Below are positions 45,355 through 56,935 of a stretch of 64,000 nt of DNA, piece by piece. Positions within the stretch are counted from its first letter, which is position 1, and each line of letters begins with the position of its first letter. The stretch spans positions 119,583,287 to 119,647,286 of the forward strand of contig OX352763.1 of the NCBI GenBank assembly GCA_947095585.1, read 5' to 3'. The notes beneath the pieces were generated by a model. It searched no databases and was not told where the DNA came from. It was given only the letters and a program-made list of their open reading frames with translations. The position numbers were made by a program, and so were the translations under genes. This DNA is from Nephrocerus scutellatus (Eukaryota > Arthropoda > Insecta > Diptera > Pipunculidae).

Positions 45355-47806
45355 GATGATGATTGAATCAGGACCGGTCCTGGCCTCCCGAAAAAATTCT
45401 CTCCACCGGTCCCGATTTCGAGCCGACGTCATCCAGTTTGGCATCCCTAAACTGTGGGCGTCCTGGTCTACGCCATCCTTCTAGCGTAGGCTTGGCCGGC
45501 CTCGCTGTCGTGTTCCAAAAATCCTACCGCAAAAGACTTTCCGAGCAGGATCCTCTTCGCTCATGCGAGCTAGGTGTCCTGCCCACTGGAGCTTAATTCT
45601 TTTCACTATGTCGACATTGCGGTAACGCTCGTAGATCTCATCATTATAGAGTCTCCGGAGTTGTCCTACCTCACAAACGGGGCCAACAATTCTCCGTAAG
45701 ACTTTTCTCTCGAATGCGGCCAAGAGACCATGTACTTTGTATTGCTCTCATTTATGTGGAGCACTAGATTTCGTGCCGCCTGCTCGATCTGGATGAAAGC
45801 TTCCTCTAGAGCTCTTGGGTTTCTACCAACGATTTCAATATCGTCTGCGTAAGCCAGTATCTGATTGGACTTATAGATGATTGTTCCTCTAGCCGTTACG
45901 TCAGAGTCTCGGATCACTTTCTCCAATGCCAGGTTAAAGACGACACAGACCAGTCCATTCCCTTGTCGGAGTCCGATATAGATGTTCAATGGGCTTGAAG
46001 TGATCCCAATATCAACCTACATAGCCGTGTTAGTTTATTTGGGATGCCGAATTCTCTCATGGCTTTATAAAGTTCTACTCTGGCTATGCTATCATAGGCT
46101 GCTTTAGAGTCTATAAAAAGATGGTGTAGTGAGTTTTGAAGCCTTAGACATTTTTCCATCACCTGCCTAAGGGTGTAAATCTGATTAGTTGTTGATTTTC
46201 CTGGGATGAAGCCACACTGGTATGGACCAATTATGACTTTAGCGTATGGGACTTTCCTGTCTTGAAGGATAGAGGAGAAAATCTTATACGCGGGTACTCA
46301 ACAACGTTATACCACGATAATTGCTGCATTTTGTGATATCTCCCTTCTTATGTATGGGGAACAGGATGCCTCTGCGTTAGTCTTTTGGCATAGTTTCTTC
46401 CTCCCATACTTGCCCTATTATTTCATGAATTGCTTGGTGTAATGTGGGGTCTTCTATTTTTATCAGGTCTGCTGGGATCCCATCAGATCCCGGGGCCTTA
46501 TTTTTTTTGAGTCGATTTATCGCTCTGATAACTTAGCATATTTTTGGGTCATTGGTGGAGCCTCCAATTCCTCAGTTAGTTGGCCATTTAGCAACTCATG
46601 AAAGAGCTCTTCCTATCGCTCTAAAATGTCTTTGAGATCGGCGATCGAATTACCCTCTTTGTCCTTGCAGTATGTTCAACGCGGTGTATATTGCGTCATA
46701 CCGCGGACTTCCGCGCCCGTTGCTGTCCTTGCTTTCTGTACTGTTCTAGTTCACGGACGAGATTCTTCTCCCAGGCTGCTTTCTTGCGAAGGTGTTTTTT
46801 CATATTTTGAGCTCTTTATATTCATCTTCTCGTGCCTGGGTTCTATGAGATTGTTGCATTGCTCGGTATGCAACATTCTTATACGTTCAGTCGCTAGCTT
46901 AGATTCGTCATCGAACCTGTCGTTCCGATCTCTACGACTACTGCCTAAGATGGAGTCAGCAGTTCTAATGACAGTATTCTTAAGGCGTGTCCATTTCTCT
47001 TCGAGTCATATCGCTTGACCGTAGTTTTCTCTGGTCTCTTCGTTGCGAAGGGCGAATCTGATTCATGGATGCAGTATTTCGTGATGATGTAATCCGCGCT
47101 CGGAGCACCATACCACAAGATAGTGGTCCGCGTCGACGTTGGCACCTCATTACGTTCGTACCGTCATCAGGTTCGGGTTGTGGCGGCGGTCTATCAACAG
47201 GTGGTCTATCTGGAGATTCCCCGGTGACTTTGTGGATATTTTTACGCGCAACGACCAAATTATTGCTTGCTTCCATCTCTGTGACTTGTTGTCAACTGAA
47301 TACTGGCTCTCTGCTTTTTTTTAGCATTTTTATCCCCCAGAATTATTTTAACATCATACTGAGGGCAGGCATGGAGTTCCCGTTCAACTGATTCAAAGAA
47401 TTCTTATTTTTCTTCATCTGGGGAATCCTCTGTAGGTGCGTGAACCCGCCCCGCACGCGAATGGTGCATAGCTGTTCACTTACTGCTTTAAAGCCGATAA
47501 CGGTGGGTTTCATTCTTTTGCTGACCAGAAACACCACCCCGAGCACATGATGTCTTGCATGACAGCTGTAATATATGTCATATTCTGATATTTGTAAGAC
47601 ACGATTCCCACCGCATCTCCTGGATTGCAGTTATGTCAGGTTATTGACCTCCCGCCAACCTTACTTTGAAGGGACTAGCCCGACTAGGCCACCACGTGGA
47701 GGTTTGATCGCACTTCCACCAGTCAGAGATAGTTACGGCCACCTGCAATTCTAGAGCATTCTGTGTTATTCCGTCTATTCTGCTGATGGCTGACCGCCTG
47801 ATGATG
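45355..47806 (-). mobile_element. RTE-like retrotransposon relic (minus-strand group) with 7-bp target-site duplication
   Basis: ATTGTAT at 45348-45354 and 47807-47813 flanks the copy. On the minus strand: 5' terminus AGGCGGTCAGCCATCAGC (47780-47800); endonuclease wording near 47080-47260 (DRPPP..., SDNQ-DH-type remnants); linker 46620-46980; RT pieces (GSDGIPADLIKI-like near 46470; GLRQGNGLVCVVFNLALEKV at 45930; YADDIEIVGRNPRALEEAFI; NESNTKYMVS); and the 3' part FERKVLRRIVGPVCEVGQLR, RIKLQWAGHLARMSEEDPAR (45481-45723). The 3' tail is ATCATCATC. An internal deletion removes part of RT, and frames are broken throughout. This is the only copy in the group with both ends defined. Confidence 0.86.
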
Positions 47807-47813
47807 ATTGTAT

Positions 47814-49019
47814 ACCTTACATATACTTTAATTACAAAACATCAGACTATTTAAATAACAAAAATGCTCTGCATACGGATTTCAATTTCAAATCGTTTTT
47901 TTCCAAATAATTTATTTTATTTATCTCTGCAATATAAATTCCGTTTGCTTCAGTACCAAATTAAATTAAGTAAATATCTGGCCGAAAATAAAATATCTCA
48001 CATATCCGTATCCGTATAGTATTAGCAAGCTAATAAATTTCTGTTCATTCCAATTTCAGTTACAAACCAGTCACTTTCAATTTATTTTGGGGGAAGGCTC
48101 TTCTGCTAAGGTGCACATGTGAGTGCCTATTTCACAGCATTTAGATTTCGCATATGTGCGCTTATAGCTGTAGCACAAGTCGGGAGCATATTTTGCTATT
48201 CCACAGCTAAAGATCACAACATATGCCGGGAAAAAAAGTAAATTTACCACAGTGCAGGCGGCGGCGGCGGCAGAATGCGTGGAGAATTTTATTTGTTCGG
48301 TGTGACGTATATTCGTAATCGGAATGTTTTAATTGAATTTCTAATGCGATACCTAATAAACGACAGTGAAAGCGCTTGCGGATAGGTTTTAAGGCAGCTC
48401 TATCACATGTGATATGTTATCGGTCGATATGATACTCTAAGTAACCGTAATAAAAACAAAAAGGGTAAAAAGTGGATGTTCCTAACATTTCAGAAGGTAG
48501 CCGTGACGCACACACACACATACATATTAATACGGGTATCTCTAAAGGGTTAGAAAACTGTAAAAATTTATCATGTGTGAACGTGTGCGGTATGTTGTAA
48601 GGTGTAAAAAAGTGTCATCACGGGTATATACCGGTAATATTGATAGGAATTGTTGTTTTAAGGGGAATAAATATCCGTGGAACATTCGTGCTGCTATAGA
48701 TGGTGAACAAATTGAAGGTTAAATCATTCCGCACAAGTATTTATTGCCATTTCCAGTGTAATTTTGTCATCTTTCTATTTTTAAGTATCTAAGTTTTTCA
48801 AGCAATCAATTCTGGAACAATTCGTATTTACGGACTTTAACATAACTTACTTATCACTTGTTACTATATATTACATACTTTCTTACTAATTGCTTGTTAT
48901 GTATTTTTCTCATTTAAATATAGTTTTATAGTGAAACAAACTCTTCTATAATGACAACGCGTGCTCGTGTAATTATTATTATAATTATTGTTAGTGGACT
49001 GTAAAGCCTTGTGCACTGC
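47814..49019. other. Intron sequence, nothing recognised
   Basis: Contains a GGCGGCGGCGGCGG run near 48257 and a CACACACACACA run near 48507. No gene is supported. Confidence 0.4.
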
Positions 49020-50580
49020 AACCTTGAGGTCTATGGTGCATCCCAGATTATTTACCACATTATGTGGTTGCTCAGTTCCTTTGTAAAGGCCACCACATCC
49101 GCCAATTCGATTGGTTTAGCATTTAGCCAGAGAACTGTATAAGCCTCGCAATGTTTTATTCTTTTATGGGTGAGGGCTGTACGTATGAAGAGTATGTGCT
49201 CCGATGGTTCTTTAGCCTCGTTACAGAATCGGCAGCGATCCGATTGGGATTTACCCATTTTTGAGTGCCCTGTCCATGTGACTGATATTGTATTTGAGAA
49301 GCTTCTTGGCTTGTCTCATCCCAGTCGATGACAGTGTTTTTCAATTCTCTAACTCTGTTTTTGATATGGCTTTTGGAATAGGCAATGCTGGGCTCGGGGT
49401 CGTCCAGTGAAGGTTCCTTCTGCTCCTTCTCTTGCATGCCTCGTTTCCTGATATGCCTGAGTGTCCGCGAGACCACATTGTAAAGTGATTTTGTTGGTTT
49501 TGGCCAGTTCTTTTAAGCGGCAGAAGCAGCTCCACGCTGTTTTGGAATAAAAGACTGGACTTTTTAGCGCTAGCATGCTGCTTGACTATCTGAGATCAGC
49601 ACATAGATCCCAGTTCTTCTGTTTCTTCTTTTGATACACTCTAGTGCACAGGCTTATATTGCTATGGTTTCCGCCTGAAGTACTGTTGCCTAGGAGTATT
49701 CGCATTTTAATTCTAGATCCGAAAACCTCTGCTCATCTGTTTTTGATCCGTCTGTGTACCAGATGGATGCATGGTGTGGAAGGTTACTTATAATGTTTTC
49801 AACTTGATTTCGTTCGGCCATTCTTATCGAGAAAATCCTTTGGATATCATTATGTCTGATGGTTGGACAGTTACATTTTCAATTTTATGATGGTTATGAT
49901 GTTGGTGTGTCCTGGTCTTTCTGCTTTAAGTTGGGTAAGGATTTTTAGATTAATGGCTCTTGATCCAGTCTCGATTTTGATATGTATGTCCAGGGGTGAG
50001 AGCACTAGGAGCTTTTCCATGGTCTTTACTGCGCCCGTTGCACTTAGACACTTTGTCAAAATAGTCTCTGTATCTTATTCAGTTTTGAGCGTGTCCTTGT
50101 TTGCTCTGTTTTTGGCCACCAAATCAGGGCCGCGTATGTGATCCTGGGTCTAATAATAGTTTGGTGTAGCCATAAGGTGATTTGCTGGTTTTGTTTTGTT
50201 AAACATGAGTTGGCAGGTTAAGTAATCTCTGTAAACTTTGTTCGTAATATATGATGTATGGGGGTTCCATGTCAGTTTACTGTCAAACACGATCCCTATA
50301 GCTATTTGGCTTCTGGCATCAATTTAAGGGTTTTGCCTTGGAATTGTTGTGCTGGAAGCGTTATGTTGTTCCGCTTTGTGAAAAGTGTGCAAACTATCCT
50401 TTCTGGATTGACGCTTAGGCCAACCTCTTTGCACCAGTTTTTTACTAGTTTGAGAGCGTATTGAATTCGTTTTGTTAGTGTGCTCTCGAATTTACCTGGA
50501 ACCATTAGAACAAGGTCCATTTAAGTAATCATTGATGTAATCGTATGAGCCAAAGCTCCCGACAGTATTGGGATCTTTCT
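49020..50580 (-). mobile_element. RNase H-bearing (I/R1-type) non-LTR element, 3' part
   Basis: On the minus strand: reverse transcriptase (DLVLMVPGKFESTLTKRIQY, then WCKEVGLSVNPERIVCTLFT, 50302-50520); a middle region (49863-50060); RNase H with a WSRGHSGISGNEAC motif (normally WVPGHSGI.GNE, 49440-49500); and a C-terminal knuckle (SDRCRFCNEAKEPSEHILF, 49170-49240). Frame changes are frequent. The 5' half of the same element appears at 50926-51330, displaced by an opposite-strand fragment. Confidence 0.78.
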
Positions 50581-50584
50581 AGCG

Positions 50585-50925
50585 CTTCTACAGAAGGCAA
50601 TCGATCCTACCGGGTATGGTTAATTTATTTATTGGAGATAGGTTAATGTGATATTTATCCTCAAACCAGACAATAGGCCTAGTGAACTGTCTAAATCATA
50701 CAAACCTATAAGTCTAACATAGTTTGTCCTCAAAACCATGGAGTAACTTATTGATGTTCGTGTTAGAGGCCGGTTAGAATTATCTACCCCTCTGCACTCA
50801 AGTCAGCTTGCATACAGGAAAGTCAAAAGCACAGAAGGTGCCCTGCACTATCTTGTCAAGAAGGTAGAAGGAACTTTTCGTCCCAAGGAAGTGGAGAGTG
50901 AGGGGGCCTGTCCAATAACTGGTTC
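50585..50925 (+). mobile_element. Opposite-strand RT fragment (TRAS/R1-like wording) nested in the I/R1-type element
   Basis: The plus strand reads VIFILKPDNRPSELSKSYKP-ISLT, LIDVRVRGRLELSTPLHSSQ and LAYRKVKSTEGALHYLVKKV. These are the RT boxes before the catalytic aspartates in RNase H-type elements. Two stops interrupt it. It is flanked on both sides by minus-strand pieces of another element. Confidence 0.7.
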
Positions 50926-51330
50926 ATCACTAATAGCCATAGAAGAGGCGATAGGACACTGCGTTGTGGGCATCCTCTGGTTGCTGCTATTGTGATGTTT
51001 TCCTAACCGAACGAGTCCTGAATTTTTCTGCTTTTAACATTCCTATGACCCATCCTAGGATAGATGAGTCAATCCCTCTAGATCTAACTTGTGTTTGAAT
51101 TACTACGAAGCTGGTGTTGTCAAAAGCGTCTTCTATGTCAATGAAGGCGTATTTTAACACAAGCAAGGAAATTTGCTGCGAAGTGTGTCTTTGATTTCGG
51201 TTGTCAGCACATGTAGTGCTGTTTCAGTTGATTAGCCAGTCTGATATGCATGTTGACTGGAGTTGAGGGGGTTTTGTTGGAGTTTGTTTGTGCCTATTAC
51301 TTTCTCCATAAATTTTAGAATAAAAAGGAA
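50926..51330 (-). mobile_element. RNase H-bearing (I/R1-type) non-LTR element, 5' part (RT)
   Basis: On the minus strand: LKFMEKVIGTNKLQQNPLNS-SQHAYQTG, stop, STETALHVLTTEIKDTLRS, then YAFIDIEDAFDNTSFVVIQT (first catalytic Asp box) and ATRGCPQRSVLSPLLW ending at 50930. The next expected RT box (DDLVLM) is found at about 50520, on the far side of the nested fragment. Confidence 0.72.
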
Positions 51331-51334
51331 GTAT

Positions 51335-52559
51335 AGTAATTATGAAAATTTTCGAACTCGGGATTTTTACAGATTTACCCATTACCGTATCTCCTGAGTC
51401 AGAAAAAGCGAAATAAAAATCTTTGCCTGTCAGTCTGTGTCCACTCGACCACTCTACAGCTCAGACGGCTGAACTTATGTTGATGAAAATTCATAATTAA
51501 GCTTTCTACTTAAATTGTGAGGGGTCAGTTGATTTTGACGGAAATCTGACAACCGGAAGTGACGTAGTTTACAGTTTTTGCAAATAACTCAAAAATTATA
51601 GCACTTAGGATAATAATAATTATCGGTTGTGTCATCCAGATAAAACATCGTTAAGATTAAAATTTCAAAAATTTGTAATTATGAACATAATACGCGCAGT
51701 TTATTTTACTCTTTTGTTCGCACGAATAATGATATAGTTGTATGTATGTTTTTTTATTTTGTAGCGCAGGTATTATTCACTCAATGGTTACATAAATTGA
51801 GGTTTAAAATTCAAATATCAATATTAATATCTAATATCAATTATAGTAACTTCGAAAGTAAAATATTTTTCATCTTATCCTATTAATGGATACAGTATCG
51901 ACTCAGTACTGTTGACACCACGAAGGTGTCAAGGGTTTCCTAGAATGTATTAATATTGTTGTTTAGACTCGTCAGACGCATTTTCAATTTGTCATCTTTT
52001 CCTATCATATAGAGGAATGCTTAATTTCTGGAGATAATGATGGGAATGTAATTCTAGAGGATCATTTTGAAAAGTGCACTTGGTTGGAAGTGTGTTGAAA
52101 TGTAAATGTATTCAACAGATGTATACTTGAAGATCATATTTTAACTCAGCAAACTCGTTGAAGGATGCTCATCAATAGTTGATAGATGCGAGTCTTGAGT
52201 AACTTGCCTTATAAATTCTTAAAAAGAGAACCTATAATTAGACACTAGTGGTTATAAATGACACATGTCTTTGCCAGTTTTTTTTCCTTTACGTACATAA
52301 TCTGAATTTCAAATGCACTTAGAGTACACTTCAAAGAAGTTCTAGAGAAGTTTACTTAGATATTTGAGCTCTAAAGTTACTTATGCTTAAAGCAACACTG
52401 TATACATTAAAAGCGGCGTGCGGCTAGGCTATTAGATACGCCATGAAATATTTAGAGTTTAGAATAAATTCATCATTGCATTCATGAAACATGAACCGCT
52501 GTTTCTTTCACCATATACTTTTCTCTCTCACTGTCATATAACGGGAGAAAGATAATTTT
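51335..52559. other. Intron sequence, nothing recognised
   Basis: No gene or repeat is supported. Confidence 0.4.
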
Positions 52560-52785
52560 TACTCACCGCATAAACGCCGGTGTTCCCCAAGGCTCTGTTT
52601 TGTCTCTGATACTCTTTCTCATATTCATTGATGATCTCCTATCCGCTACTTGTAATCCTTCAGTCATTCTTCTCATATTTGCCTGATTCTTATTTAGTGA
52701 ACCGCAGTGTATATAAGCCATCAATTGTCTAGTTAAGTATGACTGAATTGGTCCTATACACAAACCTTAAATTTTAGTTCCACAA
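52560..52785 (+). mobile_element. Short Jockey-type RT fragment
   Basis: The plus strand encodes HRINAGVPQGSVLSLILFLI-FIDDLLSATCNPSVILL and, after a stop, weak continuing similarity. The wording matches the 2783-4345 relic around NSGVPQGSVLSPILFLIF, so it is probably the same family, in the opposite orientation. Confidence 0.75.
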
Positions 52786-52789
52786 CAAG

Positions 52790-54322
52790 TTCAGCTGTTC
52801 TTTTTTATGTCTAGTATCTATATTTCACTTCGACGTCTAACATTTGAGTCCGATATCACATCTACTAGCCAAGTATACTTAGATATTAATAAAATGTAAT
52901 CGTATCGAAAGTATCAAGTCCAAATAATTCGAAGTCATTGTATCTAACAAAATTGATTTGCCTCAAATGAATGCATGGACATGTGGCATCTGTATATTAT
53001 ATCATCTGTGCTTTCTGAATAATTGCATTAACTCCTATGGCGAAGATTCGATTAATCTAGGACTGCTAAAAAAATTGTTGTGTTAGCCTTTATTGGCTAG
53101 AAGATCCAAATTGGCATTTATTGCGATTTCAAGATCCTTTTGTAGTATTTTCATTATCAACTGTTCGTATAATATAAGAAATTACCCTTCTCGTCCTGTT
53201 GACAGGCAGTAAGTGCATCCGAACTCAGAAACTTGTTCATCCTCTTTTGACCGTTTTTCGTGAGAGTTTCAAAAAAAAAAAAAGTGGCAACAAAAGATTT
53301 TTTTACAACAGTCTGTGTATATAGCAATTTTTATTTATATAAATTACTATGATGATGGTACACTCAACGCTGAGTACTGCCATCAACGTTTGCTAATTGA
53401 CATATAAAGCGAAGGCTTCAATTTTTACAACAAAAAAGGACTAAATCTTCATCCTTCAGTATATTTTCGCCATTGAATTTTCGTCTTATTCACGTCTGAT
53501 GCACTAAGAGAGCATTAGCACCTACATATACATATATATATACAGATACAAAACCCAAGCTTCGCAAAGCAACTCATATTGTGTGCTGAGTGGAAAAGGA
53601 ACAGTTCAGCGGAAAAGCTCAAACGCAAAAGCTTATCCGTATCGTCTTCGTTAGCGCAGCAAAATCAGCAAACGAGCCAACAAACGAACGGAATCTAATT
53701 AACAATTTTTCATTGATAGGAGCGCATTACGTAAAAAGGATATACGAGCAGGATGTATATGCCACGTCAACTTGACGACGTAAAAGTGAATTTTCCACCA
53801 ATTTTCATGCTTTTAGTGTCGCTGAAGTAAAAGATACAAGGAAGCCAGTGCAGCCATCCGGTAAGGCGTCATACTCGTATAACTGCAAGTCAATTTAAGA
53901 GGGCTTCTCAGTGATGATGTAAAGTAAAGTCAGACGCTATATTGTTGTGTGTAAGAATATTCGCTTCCCTTATAGCAGCTATTTCATCACACGGATGTTT
54001 GTTGAATAAACAGTATGTACGGGTATATGCGTGATGTACATTATAAAATGCGGCGGACTATAAGAGCAGTTATTTTGGTCTTTTTGAAGATATTTTGCAA
54101 ATACTAAGCACGTCTTTTTCAATCCGCAGTCGAGTAGGAAAGAAGTAGTTATTCTTTAAGTACTTGGGTACAAAAAAATTAAAGCAATTTGCTCGTCAAA
54201 GAAAAGTAGAAAGAAGGCGCTAAACAACTATACCGACATAGATTCCAATACATACTTTGTTGTTTACTATTTCATTTTTTAAATTTGTAGCCTAAATGTT
54301 TTAGGGCAATAAAGAACCCAGT
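52790..54322. other. Intron sequence, no gene recognised
   Basis: ATATATATATA microrepeats near 53533. No coding signal. Confidence 0.4.
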
Positions 54323-54330
54323 ATAACTCA

Positions 54331-54927
54331 CGCTAGTGGAACATGTGATCTCTCGATTGACGAGCCATTTTTGCTATATTTGGGCAGCTGGATGTCAAAA
54401 AATGGTGGTGCTGACAAAGGATTTGTGCCCTCGTGTAAACAAGGCGCGACACTCCTTTTGTATAATAAATTATATCTGGAAGTCCTAGCAAATCTCCCGG
54501 AATCTGAAGCTAACGATCTTCAGATCTAACGTTCCCTCAGTACTCTTGAATGGCTGCGAAACGTGGAAAGTCACAGAGTCAATTGCGACGCGCCTCCAAG
54601 TCTTCGTCAACAAGTGCTTAAGGCGGATACTGAGAAGAAGATGGCCGGATATAATCACCAATCAAGACATGTTAGAGAGTACCGCAGCAGGAAGCAATCG
54701 CGCTCATCATCAGACGACGAAAATGGAGCTGGATTATTGACTGGAATTCACAAGGAAGCCGCCGCGTTGGCTGTCCTTACAAGACATGGAAAAGGACAAC
54801 CGAAGAGGAAACAAGATCCCAGGGGACAGAATAGCATCTCTTGGAACCTCAGGCTATAAATCGAGTTCGTTGGCTGGCGTTTGTATGCCCTATGCTCCTC
54901 CGCGGAGTAAAGGAAAGAAAGAAGAAG
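54331..54927 (+). mobile_element. 5'-truncated RTE-like insertion (3' end only) with 8-bp target-site duplication
   Basis: ATAACTCA at 54323-54330 and 54928-54935 bounds a 597-bp insert. The insert matches 62930-63560: GGAACATGTGATCTCTCGAT at the left, NGCETWKVTESIATRLQVFV, NKCLRRILRRRWPDIITNQD in the middle, and GGAGTAAAGGAAAGAAAGAA as the 3' end. The coding frames shift after about 54740. Confidence 0.85.
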
Positions 54928-54935
54928 ATAACTCA

Positions 54936-56465
54936 GGGAAACTGCGGTTTGAGTGAACTGGGCTTATATTACACTAAGCTTTTTAAGGAAATAAAGAACC
55001 TAGTATAACTCAGGGCAACTACGGTTGGACTGAACTGAGTTAAGATTAGGTACACTTCGAGTTCAAAGCATCATAATCATGTCCCCCGAAGCTGTAGAGG
55101 AGTTCATGTGGTTTTCATATCCAAAGCAGGCAGAAGAGGCCATGGAGGCCATCAGCGGAGGATAAACTCAATTTGGTTTGCATGACAATAAAAAAGTTGG
55201 GATTAGCTCACATACGAGTATTATAGTTAGTGTCACATACCATCAATGTGGGTGATGAGCACAATATTCTAGTTTGAGGGAGGTCGTATGAGAATTTTTA
55301 ACTCCACCAATCAAACATTTATTTCCTATTTATATCTAATATTTCACTCCCACCCTGTACCTACGCATTTTAATGGAGCAAATCCCCTAATAGGTGTGCT
55401 AATTATAAAAATATAACGGGAAAAATCCCACTTCAGCAGAAATAACGTAAAACTTTGTAAACAAATTTGCATACCTACCTTCCTTTATCTTATGCAAGGA
55501 ATATACGTACATAAAAGCGAAATACGTAAGATACTTCAATAGAGGCTTATGACCCAACACACATTTACGTAAAAAATGAAGGGCAAAATTTAATTACCCC
55601 TTGCAACCAATGCCATCGATTGCTCTTTGTTTCTGCAAGGGTTTAAGCGCGAACAGCATGGCAACCGACCGCAAAACGGCTACGTAAGGTAATTCGTATA
55701 AGGGATTGAAAAGGGAAAAGGTAAATCGGAATTTAACCCATTGTTGTTCCCTGTCCAAAGTATTTTACCTTTCCAGCTACTTTTTCGTATTTTTAATGAT
55801 TTTTCACGATTTCCGCTTGGAGTTCGTACCAAAAATATCGTACAATCAAAATGTTCCTCACAGTTCCTTCCCCATTCTTCGTATGCTCTTCCACACATAA
55901 TTTCACAAGTTTACCCGAATAAACAAGAACAGTAGCCCTACGTAAAGCGTAACGCCATTTTGGCAATAAACTGAAACGAATACGGTGTTCTCTTTCTTGC
56001 TAACTTCAATTTAACGTAAACTGAAAAGATAAATATAAATAAATGATTTTCTCTTTCTTGCCCGCCCAAGAACAGTAAGCGGATCATGTGGTTCCATTGT
56101 TTTAATTACCAATAAGGATTATTCAATTAGAAAACATCTATCGGTAACGAGAACTTGGATTGCAATGAGCAAGAGAGCGGAATCCGAACAAAAAATAAGA
56201 ATTGTGTGAGTGAGTGATTGTTTTGCTCAGATATTATACGAAAAAAAGGGGAATTGGATCTGCAAAGCAAGTGAATTTCAGTTATGTTAAGGAGAGGCAC
56301 TTTCTCTCTCTCTCTCTGTAGGTATTGTTGCAGAGAAAGATTATTCGGCAGTTCGAAAATAACTTTTATACTTCACAGATATACTTTTTTTGCAATAGAA
56401 TGAAATATTTATATGGCCATAATTTGCTAATAAATGAGTACAAGTAAATTGTTTAATTGACTTAC
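54936..56465. other. Intron 1 sequence adjoining the microexon, no gene recognised
   Basis: The target-site neighbourhood is itself duplicated: AATAAAGAACC-AGTATAACTCA occurs at about 54308 and 54992. A CTCTCTCTCTCTCT run lies near 56305. Confidence 0.4.
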
Positions 56466-56516
56466 CACTCAAACAGGATCCAACAGTGCCAAAATTCGAT
56501 TTTAATTGTGGGAAAC
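56466..56516 (-). CDS. Vsx: Probable upstream 51-nt microexon of the Vsx-type gene
   Basis: A pyrimidine-rich tract and TTGTTGTAG acceptor precede 51 nt ending at the strong donor AGTG|GTAAGT. The exon reads (G)FPQLKSNFGTVGSCLS(G). Its last base, G, joins the GT that opens the exon at 40265 to make Gly, so the frame runs ...[17 protein letters not shown]. Both flanking introns would be phase 1. Support comes from splice-site quality and exact phase match on the same strand. I do not recognise the peptide as a named motif, so this could be a chance exon-like sequence. The exon that should precede it, carrying the start codon, was not found before the end of the window. Confidence 0.65.
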
Positions 56517-56634
56517 CTACAACAAAAAAAAAAATTTTAAGAATAAAATTAATCGAATATAAAAACAATTTAGCAAAATAGACAGCATAGCTAATAAAGC
56601 AACTAGATTAATGTAAATATAGAAGGTGCGTGTC

Positions 56635-56935
56635 AGCTTCGACGTACGGCTGGAGTTTACTCCTTAAGAATCGATGTTCATATATAACACGCGCCACACG
56701 CCATAAGCCGATATATACCTGTTCCACTTTTCCATGCATTACACGCAACACACACGACGCGCGACACGCGACACGCGTTACATGCTGAATATTCAAAATG
56801 TTGTGTAAGATATAACTGCCCAAATAACTCAGCTCTCCAGGTCGTCTAAAAGGTAAAAAACTAACGACTTTACTTTTTGTTAATGCTTTTGTTAACGATC
56901 GATTTGTTAACACTCGATCCCTTAAAAGTCCTTCA
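56635..56935 (+). repeat. Interspersed 'ACGCGCCAC' repeat, diverged copy
   Basis: ACACGCGCCACACGCC and CGACGCGCGACACGCGACAC, then AACTCAGCTCTCCAGGTCGT, follow the order seen at 60240-60310. This copy leads directly into the 11-bp array. Confidence 0.5.
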
